Of a stretch of 6,943 nucleotides of DNA, positions 1 through 5,275 are shown piece by piece. Numbering within the stretch: position 1 is the stretch's first letter; each line of letters starts with the position of its first letter. The notes below the pieces were generated by a model that had not been told where the DNA came from, searched no databases, and saw only the letters and a program-made list of their open reading frames with translations. Made by a program: the position numbers and the translations under genes. The DNA is from Defluviitaleaceae bacterium (GTDB taxonomy: Bacteria; Bacillota; Clostridia; Lachnospirales; UBA5962), in contig WRFW01000142.1 of assembly GCA_009787435.1 (NCBI GenBank), positions 1-6,943 of the forward strand, read 5' to 3'.

Positions 1-20
1 GCTTTTCAATCGTGAGTAGC
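1..20 (-). repeat. Partial copy of the dispersed loop repeat, cut by the window edge
   Basis: Read on the minus strand, bases 19 to 1 give CTACTCACGATTGAAAAGC. This matches 15 of 19 positions of the start of the 40-nt repeat in the phnC-phnE gap (CTGCTCACGATTAGGAAGC at 2552-2570), including an unbroken CTCACGATT block. The copy therefore lies in the opposite orientation, downstream of the lipoprotein gene, and its remainder lies outside the window. The match is short and diverged, so it is less certain than the other copies. Confidence 0.5.
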
Positions 21-51
21 TATAAAAATATTGCGTATTAAAAGCTATCTT

Positions 52-783
52 CTAAAATAGTTCTGACAATAGCTGCAATAGCTCTTCTGCTGTTTCCGAG
101 CTATATATATGGGCTAAATTTATCATACGAACAAAGCCGCTTTGCACACTAACTAAATGGCGTGCATACATTCTTGCACCCGGCAAATCTACAGCAGTTT
201 CATAAACATTCCAACTTGTGTTTCCTAATATAATATTAGGGAAGCCATCAACAAAAACTTCTATAACATCGCTTGCTATATTTGCTGAATAATTTATAAA
301 ATCTAAAGCAGACATATTAGGGTCTTCTAAAACTTGAAAAGCTATAGAAATATTAGCAGCTGTTTCAGGGTTCATAGCCATTAATTCCATAAAAGATGTT
401 ATTTCAGCTGTTCGCATTATTTCTTCAACGGATTCTATACCCTCAATAAATTCAATTCCTGTGCCAATGTTGCTTGCTATTTCTTCATCTGACCAAGATT
501 CCCAGTTTTCTGGCATAGTAAATTTTATTCCTAAGTATTCATTTGTGTAAATGCTGCCTGCCCAAGTGCCCCTTTGCGGCCAAGCACTAGGCGGGAATGC
601 TAGGTTAAAATTTTCATCATTTAAATCTTCTATATTTCCGTAGTCGTTTTCTTCTGGCTGCTCTAATGCGGTGTTTTCACTATTTTGCATTGTGTAATAT
701 TCATCGTTATAATAGCTATCTTCTTCTGCTCTTGTGCAAGAAGCTATAAAAATCAAACTGCTTAAAAATAGTAATTTTTTCAT
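52..783 (-). CDS. Secreted lipoprotein of unknown function, 243 aa
   Basis: The protein opens with a short lipoprotein signal: two lysines, a hydrophobic stretch (about residues 4-13) and a lipobox IASC with the lipidated cysteine at residue 16. It should be anchored on the outer face of the cytoplasmic membrane. An acidic, Glu/Asp/Asn/Tyr-rich linker (about 19-60) follows, then a globular domain from about residue 78 that begins NEYLGIKFTMPENW. That opening resembles small domains in many clostridial secreted lipoproteins, possibly PsbP-like; this is inference from pattern only. There are no catalytic motifs I recognise. The start is ATG at 783, with a GGGGG Shine-Dalgarno (788-792) only four bases upstream. 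It has its own consensus promoter (938-966) and a leader of about 150 nt containing a large stem-loop. It lies 207 bp downstream of the thiamine-type transporter permease in the same direction, so read-through from that operon is possible, but a transport role is not shown. Confidence 0.85.
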   Translation of the reverse strand: MKKLLFLSSLIFIASCTRAEEDSYYNDEYYTMQNSENTALEQPEENDYGNIEDLNDENFNLAFPPSAWPQRGTWAGSIYTNEYLGIKFTMPENWESWSDEEIASNIGTGIEFIEGIESVEEIMRTAEITSFMELMAMNPETAANISIAFQVLEDPNMSALDFINYSANIASDVIEVFVDGFPNIILGNTSWNVYETAVDLPGARMYARHLVSVQSGFVRMINLAHIYSSETAEELLQLLSELF

Positions 784-816
784 TGTACCCCCGTATATAA
801 ATTTTTTCTATGCCTA

Positions 817-900
817 TTATTAAAGATAATAAGGGTTAGCAAATTATTTAAAAAAGCAGTGGCTAAACAACAATTTGCTAAACCTTACTATCTTTGATAA
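817..900. repeat. Imperfect 29-bp inverted repeat with conserved loop, in the lipoprotein leader
   Basis: The arms 817-845 and 872-900 are complementary at 26 of 29 positions, and one of the three exceptions is a G-U wobble on each transcribed strand (different positions). The 26-nt loop (846-871) contains AAGCAGTGGCTAAA (854-867), identical over 14 bases to the core of the phnC-phnE gap repeat (2567-2580). The stem sequence is unrelated to the stem there. The element lies between the lipoprotein promoter and its start codon, so it would be transcribed as a long leader hairpin on the minus strand. No U-run directly follows the stem, so a simple intrinsic terminator is not the obvious reading. 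Confidence 0.8.
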
Positions 901-937
901 CCAAATTCTAGCCGTGTAGTCTTCTATCACAAATAAT

Positions 938-966
938 AGTATACACTTTTATAGCAAAAATGTCAA
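938..966 (-). promoter_or_regulatory. Sigma-A type promoter for the lipoprotein gene
   Basis: On the minus strand there is a perfect -35 TTGACA (961-966), a 17-nt spacer, and a -10 TATACT (938-943). Transcription would start near 931, giving a leader of about 150 nt before the ATG at 783. The -35 box lies 24 bp past the permease stop codon, leaving little room for a terminator of the upstream operon, so the lipoprotein gene may be read from both promoters. Confidence 0.8.
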
Positions 967-990
967 CCGCTTGTGTATGTGATTAACAGT

Positions 991-2520
991 TCAATTTCTG
1001 AGTTTGTCTATAATTAATTCTAAGATAAACATAGCTATGAAAATTATAAAAACGCCTGTAGCTATATATGAAAAATTGCTCTGGCGTATTGCTCTTGCTA
1101 GAAGCATTCCTATCCCCCCAGCCCCTACAACACCCAAAGATATAGAATCCGATATATTAAATTCTAGCCTAAGGCTTATCCAACGCCAAAATACACTTGA
1201 AACTGCAGGCAATATTCCGTGATAAATTACTTGAATGTGTGAAGCACCAGTGCTCTTTAAAGCTTCTATCTTCGCTTCTTCTTGCTCTTCTACACTAGCT
1301 ATAAATGCTTTAGTTAAATAACCTAGACTTGAAAAAGCTATCCCTAAAACTGCTGCTATATAGCCAAATCCTAAGCTTGCAATTATCATTAAAATAATTA
1401 CTAATGATGGGATAGCACGCAAAAGAGCTATAGCCCCTTTAATTAAAAATGGCAAAAAATTTAAATTAAGTTCGTATTTTGAAAATTTAATTGTTAAGCT
1501 TGGGGCTGTGTTTTTCGCCGCAAAAAAAGTTAAAATAAATGAAAAAACAGCACCTAAAACTAAACCTGCCAAGCCTAACAAAATAGAAGTGAACAAAGCA
1601 GCTAATAATTCAGGAGCTACACTAAAATCAAAAATAGCAAAGTGAGCTAAAATACGGGGTGCGTTGCTTAAACGTTGTATAAATGTTTGAAAATTTAAAT
1701 TCAAAGCACTTGCAGAGATAAAGAAAATCACTATAATAAAGGCTATAATAGGCACATAAGGCAAGCCTTTTTCTAACCTTTCCCGAAGTTTATTCACAAA
1801 AAATTCTACAATTAAAACGATTGCCATTAAAAGAATTATTAAAGCCATTGCTCTTCTAAAGTTTCTTAAGTCTAAATTTGCTTGGATTAACAAACCTAAC
1901 CCACCCGCACCTACCATGCCTAAAACTGCTGAAATTCTTATGTTTATTTCAAAAGCAAATAAAGTCCAATTTAACCAAGCGGGTGTGAATGCAGGAAAAA
2001 GACCGTGAAAAATTATTTGAAAATAAGAAGCCCCTGTACTCTTTAAAGCTTCTAACTTACTTTGTGCAAGTTCATCCATATTATTTGCATAACTACGGGC
2101 TAAAAAGCCTACGCCACCTAAAACTAAAGCGATTACTCCTATTAAAGGACCTATTCCAAATATGAAAACTAATATACTAGCAAAAATTATTATAGGCACA
2201 TTTCTTAAAAAAGACACAAAAAAACGTGCCAAAAGTCTAATTGGCACGAAAGGGTTAAAATACTCAGAAATTAAAATTCCTAAAAAAAAGGCTAACAGAG
2301 CTGAAATGCAAGTGCCCACTATTGCAAAAAGAATTGTGTTTCTAACAATTATAAAATTGCCATCTAATGCGTTCCAGTTTGGTGGAAAAAAGTTATCAAA
2401 GAGAAAAGAAAATAAGCTAGGCACAGAAAAAATTATATCTAATAAAGATACATTTAAAATTATGAAAGGCAACACAGAAATTGCTGCTATTAACACAAAA
2501 TATAGAATTTTTTTATTCAT
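991..2520 (-). CDS. phnE: ABC transporter permease, fused duplicated PhnE-like, probable thiamine/TPP importer
   Basis: This is the membrane component of a binding-protein-dependent importer. Its 509 residues are about twice a usual PhnE, and the chain is an internal duplication. Each half has a cluster of membrane segments, an EAA-type loop that contacts the ATPase (EALKSTGASYFQIIFHGLFP at 157-176; EALKSTGASHIQVIYHGILP at 419-438), and a following VGAGG-L/I-G motif (203-209; 465-471). The halves join near residue 245-265. A single chain can therefore supply both permease subunits. The start is the ATG at 2520; I see no good Shine-Dalgarno, and a perfect 21-bp inverted repeat ends 12 nt upstream. 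It is the last gene of the TPP-riboswitch operon, 147 bp after phnC. The symbol reflects family only: phosphonate transport is unlikely given the riboswitch. The fused layout recalls mycoplasma p69. Confidence 0.9.
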   Translation of the reverse strand: MNKKILYFVLIAAISVLPFIILNVSLLDIIFSVPSLFSFLFDNFFPPNWNALDGNFIIVRNTILFAIVGTCISALLAFFLGILISEYFNPFVPIRLLARFFVSFLRNVPIIIFASILVFIFGIGPLIGVIALVLGGVGFLARSYANNMDELAQSKLEALKSTGASYFQIIFHGLFPAFTPAWLNWTLFAFEINIRISAVLGMVGAGGLGLLIQANLDLRNFRRAMALIILLMAIVLIVEFFVNKLRERLEKGLPYVPIIAFIIVIFFISASALNLNFQTFIQRLSNAPRILAHFAIFDFSVAPELLAALFTSILLGLAGLVLGAVFSFILTFFAAKNTAPSLTIKFSKYELNLNFLPFLIKGAIALLRAIPSLVIILMIIASLGFGYIAAVLGIAFSSLGYLTKAFIASVEEQEEAKIEALKSTGASHIQVIYHGILPAVSSVFWRWISLRLEFNISDSISLGVVGAGGIGMLLARAIRQSNFSYIATGVFIIFIAMFILELIIDKLRN

Positions 2521-2532
2521 GCGTTTATTTTA

Positions 2533-2611
2533 AATCTCAAAAGTATTATATCTGCTCACGATTAGGAAGCAGTGGCTAAAATCGCTCGCTAGATATAATA
2601 CTTTTGAGATT
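2533..2611. repeat. Perfect 21-bp inverted repeat enclosing repeat copy A, phnC-phnE gap
   Basis: The arms 2533-2553 and 2591-2611 are perfectly complementary over 21 bp. The 37-nt interior contains a second short helix, CGATT (2559-2563) with AATCG (2580-2584), leaving the apical loop AGGAAGCAGTGGCTAA (2564-2579). In the operon mRNA this would be a very stable hairpin between phnC and phnE, ending 12 nt before the phnE ATG. Neither arm is followed by a T-run on its transcribed side, so it looks more like a processing, stability or translation-control hairpin than a terminator. The function is not known. Confidence 0.9.
2552..2591 (+). repeat. 40-nt direct repeat, copy A
   Basis: The 40 bases here recur at 2631-2670 with only two differences (C to T at position 8, A to G at position 20). 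The core AAGCAGTGGCTAAA also occurs at 854-867. The flanks of the two 40-nt copies differ, so the repeated unit is the loop module rather than the whole hairpin. Confidence 0.9.
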
Positions 2612-2630
2612 GCTCCCAAAATTATTAATA

Positions 2631-2670
2631 CTGCTCATGATTAGGAAGCGGTGGCTAAAATCGCTCGCTA
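2631..2670 (+). repeat. 40-nt direct repeat, copy B, overlapping the phnC stop codon
   Basis: This is the second copy, 38 of 40 identical to 2552-2591, starting 79 bases after copy A. Its last three bases (CTA on the plus strand) are the TAG stop codon of phnC, so the repeat abuts or supplies the end of that gene. The flanking arms pair only partly (AAATT at 2619-2623 against AATTT at 2677-2681), unlike the perfect stem of copy A. Confidence 0.88.
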
Positions 2671-3402
2671 ACTATAAATTTCTTTGATAATATCTTCTGT
2701 TAAACTTTTAGGCGTTCCATCAAAAAAAATTTTTCCCGCTTTCATTCCTATTATTCTGGAAGCATATTTTTTTGCAAAGTCTACTTGGTGTAAGTTAACT
2801 ATTATCGTTAAATTAGTTTTCTCATTTACCGCTTTCATAGTTTCCATTACTGTTTCAGCTGAAACAGGGTCTAATGAAGCTATAGGTTCATCTGCCAAAA
2901 GAAGCTTAGGTTTTTGCATTAAAGCTCTACAAATACCGACCCTTTGCATTTGCCCGCCAGAAAGCGTTTTTGCTTTTTTATCTTTATAATCGTATAAGCC
3001 AACTGTTTTTAAAAGCTTATAAGCTTCTTCTTTATCTTCTTTTCTATATAGCCCTAGTGCACTTCTTATAAAGCTAGTTTCCCCGAGCCTACCATGCAAA
3101 ACATTGCTTAAAACTGTAGTTTGCTCAATTAAATTGTGGTGTTGAAATACCATACCTATTTTTGAACGTATTTTTTTTAAGGAATAGCGATTAGCATTGT
3201 GTAAGTTTTCACCGTTAAAAAAAATTTCCCCCTCAGAAAAAGGGACTAGCCTATTTATACAACGTATAAAAGTTGATTTGCCAGCCCCAGAAAGCCCAAC
3301 GACTGCTATAAACTCGCCCTCTGAAACATTAAAACTAACGTCTCTTAAGGCGTAATTTTTGCTATCATAAGTTTTTGAAAGATTTTTAATTTTAAGCAGC
3401 AT
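2668..3402 (-). CDS. phnC: ABC transporter ATP-binding protein, PhnC family, probable thiamine/TPP importer
   Basis: This 244-residue cytoplasmic ATPase powers the importer. All nucleotide-binding motifs are intact: Walker A GLSGAGKST (36-44), Q-loop glutamine 87 (VFQHHNL), signature LSGGQ (147-151), Walker B LLLADEP with catalytic Glu172, D-loop SLD (176-178) and switch histidine 205 (NLHQVD). The run CINRLV after Walker A and the NLHQVD sequence are typical of the PhnC branch. Length is normal for the family. The start is ATG at 3402, 37 bp after the phnD stop. No clear Shine-Dalgarno is visible, only an A/T-rich run, so translation may depend on coupling or an unstructured leader. The stop codon lies inside a 40-nt repeat (2631-2670). 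The symbol denotes family only; the cargo is inferred from the riboswitch upstream of the operon. It corresponds in size and place to p29 of the mycoplasma p37/p29/p69 set. Confidence 0.93.
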   Translation of the reverse strand: MLLKIKNLSKTYDSKNYALRDVSFNVSEGEFIAVVGLSGAGKSTFIRCINRLVPFSEGEIFFNGENLHNANRYSLKKIRSKIGMVFQHHNLIEQTTVLSNVLHGRLGETSFIRSALGLYRKEDKEEAYKLLKTVGLYDYKDKKAKTLSGGQMQRVGICRALMQKPKLLLADEPIASLDPVSAETVMETMKAVNEKTNLTIIVNLHQVDFAKKYASRIIGMKAGKIFFDGTPKSLTEDIIKEIYS

Positions 3403-3439
3403 ATTTTTTTATATTTTTATTTTCGCATTTTCTAACATT

Positions 3440-4381
3440 TTAACCTTGTTCTTCTAGATCTATGTTTAAAGCTTCCACCATAGAACGCAAATGAACTATC
3501 TCGGCTTCATTTGGGATTACAAAGCGAACATCTGGGTCCACAAAGCGTTCAACAAAATAATCAGTATTGTCAAAATTAAGTATAAATTCTCTTATACTTT
3601 CTCTAAGCTCTGCTGGCAAATGCCCCGCTGCTATGTATCCTGGGAAAGGAATAATTTCTGTGTTTCCTATAATGCGTATATCTTCTTCGTTTATTATACC
3701 AGCGTTTAATAAGTTATTAAACTGTATATTGCCAACTGCAGCAACATCATAATCGCCGTGATAAACACCCATTACACTAGCTTGCTGGTTACCTGAAAAT
3801 GCAACAGCACTGAAAAAATCACCTGCTAAAAGCTCATCATGTGTGCTATTTGTGAAATTCATTAAATAATACATAGGGTATAAATAACCCGAAGCACTGC
3901 TTGTAGAAACAAAAGCTAAGCTATGCCCTTGTATATCTTCCATAGTTTGTATATTATCATTTGCTGTTATGAAAAGCGTTTTATTAATATTTATTGCACT
4001 GCTAGTAACTGCTAATCTATGAGCTTCCATATCACGAGTTGCAAGCAAGTATACGAAAGGCGAGCCCCACATAAGGTCTAAATTGCCAGCACGCATCGCT
4101 TCAATACCAACTACATGTGTTGCACCCTCAATTAGTATAACTTCTCTGCCTATGTGCTCTTCCAGCCCTGTTCTAAAATACTCAAAAACTGCTAAAACTT
4201 CTGGGCTTGCATCTTCTACAAGCTGTGCTATTCTAATTGGTGAAGTATCTTCATATGGTGCAGGCTCATAAACAGCTGGATATATATTTTCTTGAACATC
4301 CCCGTTGCCACAGGCAGCTAATAGTGCCGCTGAGCCTAAAGCTGTGAAACTGAAAAATTTATTTAAAACCTTTTTGAACAT
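3440..4381 (-). CDS. phnD: PhnD-family substrate-binding lipoprotein, probable thiamine/TPP-binding
   Basis: This 313-residue protein captures the substrate outside the cell for the importer. It has a lipoprotein signal (basic start, hydrophobic stretch about 10-22) and lipobox LAAC with the lipidated Cys24. The mature part fits the PhnD periplasmic-binding fold: an opening strand PIRIAQL, then GNLDLMWGSPFVYLLA, the motif DIQGHSLAFVSTSSASGYLYP at about 149-169, and a second-lobe stretch FSGNQQASVMGVYHGDYDVA. Phosphonate-binding members usually have His-Glu where this has Gln-Gln (NQQAS), in line with a different ligand. It starts at ATG 4381, with a Shine-Dalgarno GAGGGGG seven bases upstream that is itself part of the riboswitch platform. 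It is the first gene of the operon directly downstream of a TPP riboswitch. Mycoplasma p37/Cypl, a member of this family, is reported to bind TPP, which supports thiamine or TPP as cargo. This remains inference; HMP or another precursor is possible. Confidence 0.9.
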   Translation of the reverse strand: MFKKVLNKFFSFTALGSAALLAACGNGDVQENIYPAVYEPAPYEDTSPIRIAQLVEDASPEVLAVFEYFRTGLEEHIGREVILIEGATHVVGIEAMRAGNLDLMWGSPFVYLLATRDMEAHRLAVTSSAININKTLFITANDNIQTMEDIQGHSLAFVSTSSASGYLYPMYYLMNFTNSTHDELLAGDFFSAVAFSGNQQASVMGVYHGDYDVAAVGNIQFNNLLNAGIINEEDIRIIGNTEIIPFPGYIAAGHLPAELRESIREFILNFDNTDYFVERFVDPDVRFVIPNEAEIVHLRSMVEALNIDLEEQG

Positions 4382-4388
4382 AAAAATT

Positions 4389-4421
4389 CCCCCTCTTATT
4401 TTTTAAAACCGAAAGGGGGGC
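4389..4421 (-). promoter_or_regulatory. Riboswitch expression platform hiding the phnD Shine-Dalgarno
   Basis: On the minus strand the Shine-Dalgarno region AGAGGGGG (4389-4396) can pair with CCCCCTTT (4412-4419) over eight positions, one of them G-U, across a 15-nt loop. This sequestering helix would block phnD translation. The same C-rich strand can instead pair with the 5' strand of the aptamer: 17 nt at 4405-4421 match 17 nt at 4504-4520 without gaps at 14 positions (7-bp CGGTTTT/AAAACCG plus the G/C block). The two pairings are mutually exclusive, as expected for a translational on/off switch. No T-run follows the sequestering helix, so transcription termination is less likely. The pairing was worked out by eye, not by an energy calculation. 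Confidence 0.7.
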
Positions 4422-4442
4422 ATAATAAGCCTTAAATATTAA

Positions 4443-4514
4443 GCTTTCCTACGTCGGCATTATCCGAATCAGGTAACAAAGGGTATAATCTCAGCTTTTG
4501 AAAGCACCCCTAGC
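4443..4514 (-). promoter_or_regulatory. TPP riboswitch (THI element)
   Basis: The minus strand carries the THI-box landmarks in order: AGGGGTGC (4504-4511), a small hairpin GCTTTCAAAAGC, the invariant GCTGAGAT (4488-4495), TATACCC closing the first arm, ACCTGAT (4468-4474), GGATAATGCC (4456-4465) with TCGG/CCGA pairing around ATAATG, and ACGTAGGAAAGC at the 3' side. The closing helix P1 is short (GCT with AGC). TPP binding to this aptamer normally represses the downstream genes when the vitamin cofactor is plentiful. Here the downstream genes are a PhnD/PhnC/PhnE-type importer, making this a thiamine-uptake operon. Confidence 0.95.
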
Positions 4515-4540
4515 GGTTTTATTAAATTTATTTTGTATAC

Positions 4541-4569
4541 AGTATACCATATTTTCTTTATGCTGTCAA
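4541..4569 (-). promoter_or_regulatory. Sigma-A type promoter of the riboswitch operon
   Basis: A perfect -35 TTGACA (4564-4569), a 17-nt spacer and a -10 TATACT (4541-4546) lie just upstream of the aptamer. The start point would be near 4534, giving a leader of about 150 nt that holds the whole riboswitch. The -10 box sits in the tandem GTATACTGTATAC (4535-4547), which could also serve as an operator; that is speculation. Confidence 0.88.
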
Positions 4570-4581
4570 TAGTTTTTTAAA

Positions 4582-4596
4582 ACCACCTGTGGTGGT
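4582..4596 (-). terminator. Terminator-like palindrome after the unknown gene pair
   Basis: ACCACC (4582-4587) and GGTGGT (4591-4596) form a 6-bp GC-rich stem with a 3-nt loop. On the minus strand it is followed by only three Ts and then A-rich sequence, so it is a weak intrinsic terminator by itself. It lies about 85 bp after the stop of the 4682-5275 gene and just upstream of the riboswitch operon promoter, a sensible place to separate the two transcripts. Its core recurs inverted after clpX. Confidence 0.45.
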
Positions 4597-4610
4597 GCAT
4601 AATTGCAAAG

Positions 4611-4670
4611 GGCTATTTTGGTTTGCGAACTAAAACTCTGCAAATTAGCCTGGCTGGCAAGCCTTTTTTT
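4611..4670. other. Non-coding stretch with nested stem-loops
   Basis: GGCTA (4611-4615) pairs with TAGCC (4646-4650), enclosing TTTGC (4622-4626) with GCAAA (4640-4644). Directly after, GGCT-GGCA-AGCC (4652-4663) is followed by seven Ts (4664-4670), which has the form of a small plus-strand terminator although no plus-strand gene precedes it. On the minus strand the region follows the stop codon of the 4682-5275 gene and may be its 3' untranslated structure. No reading frame of note is present. This could also be a small RNA end, but nothing else supports that. Confidence 0.35.
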
Positions 4671-4681
4671 AAAACAGGCGA

Positions 4682-5275
4682 TTAATGTGTTTTTAAATAA
4701 TTCCAAGCACCGTTAAAGAGCTGTGCTGTTTCTGGGTGCACTAACCTATAATTTTCATCTGCTTCACCGAAAAAAGCACGAACTACCATTGAAATATCTA
4801 ATATTTCGGCTTCTTTTAAGCCAAAAATACGCGCAAAGTCTACAGCCATTGAAATATTTTCAGCAAATTCTTCTTTATAAGCGATACAGCCGACCATAGC
4901 CCAAAAAACAAAGCAGCGGGCATTATAAAGTTTATAATTTTGCATTTGCAAATAATTTTTTGCAAGCTGTATACGTTTTTCTATATTGTGTAAATTACCT
5001 ACTATTTCACAAGCTGTATGCCAAGCTTCTTCATTGCCATAAGGCAACACAGAATGAATTTCATTAACTAAAATTTTTAAATATTCATTAGTTGCATATT
5101 GCGGAAAAATAATACGCAAAGGGCTAGTGCTAGCAAGGCTAAGCTTGCTGTTACCTTTGCTTAAAAAGTCTAAGGCTTCTCTATTTTCCGTGTCCATTCC
5201 ATATACTAATCTTTTTTCAACATTAACTATTAAAAGAGAAAATTTCATTACCATTGAGTCTTCTGTTCTAGCCAA
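4682..5275 (-). CDS. Protein of unknown function, up to 197 aa
   Basis: I do not recognise a family. The product looks soluble: no signal peptide and no convincing membrane segment. The N-terminal part (MKFSLLIVNVEKRLVYGM) suggests a beta-strand, and the rest looks mainly helical with scattered Trp, Cys and aromatic residues (AWHTACEIVGNLHNIEKR; ARCFVFWAMVGCIAY). The start is uncertain. TTG at 5275 has a full AGGAGG ten bases upstream, but that sequence also encodes the Glu-rich tail of the preceding gene. ATG at 5254, or ATG at 5248 in a TAATG overlap with the upstream stop, would give a 190- or 188-residue protein and classic translational coupling. It is the second gene of a two-gene minus-strand unit. 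The overlap suggests the two proteins are made together and may interact. Confidence 0.75.
   Translation of the reverse strand: MARTEDSMVMKFSLLIVNVEKRLVYGMDTENREALDFLSKGNSKLSLASTSPLRIIFPQYATNEYLKILVNEIHSVLPYGNEEAWHTACEIVGNLHNIEKRIQLAKNYLQMQNYKLYNARCFVFWAMVGCIAYKEEFAENISMAVDFARIFGLKEAEILDISMVVRAFFGEADENYRLVHPETAQLFNGAWNYLKTH

Noticed and set aside
1004..2533. Plus-strand reading frames opposite the permease (72 and 123 codons)
   Set aside because: They lie wholly antisense to a well-supported gene, lack ribosome binding sites and read as low-complexity shadows.
2533..2611. Intrinsic terminator between phnC and phnE
   Set aside because: The stem is long and perfect, but no T-run follows it on the transcribed strand and the permease downstream is needed by the same transporter.
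2552..2670. Minimal CRISPR array: two 40-nt repeats around a 39-nt spacer
   Set aside because: The spacer includes the arm of a perfect hairpin whose partner lies before the first repeat, copy B ends in the phnC stop codon, a related copy stands alone in another gap, and no cas gene is present.
991..4381. Phosphonate uptake operon, as the gene families suggest
   Set aside because: The upstream TPP riboswitch and the altered binding-protein motif point to a thiamine-type cargo, and no phosphonate catabolism gene is in view. Family symbols are kept only as labels.
5248..5275. A single gene split by a frameshift between the 99-aa and 197-aa proteins
   Set aside because: The first gene has its own strong ribosome site, the second has a TAATG-style start, and nothing in the sequences suggests one continuous domain. 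It stays possible until homologues are compared.
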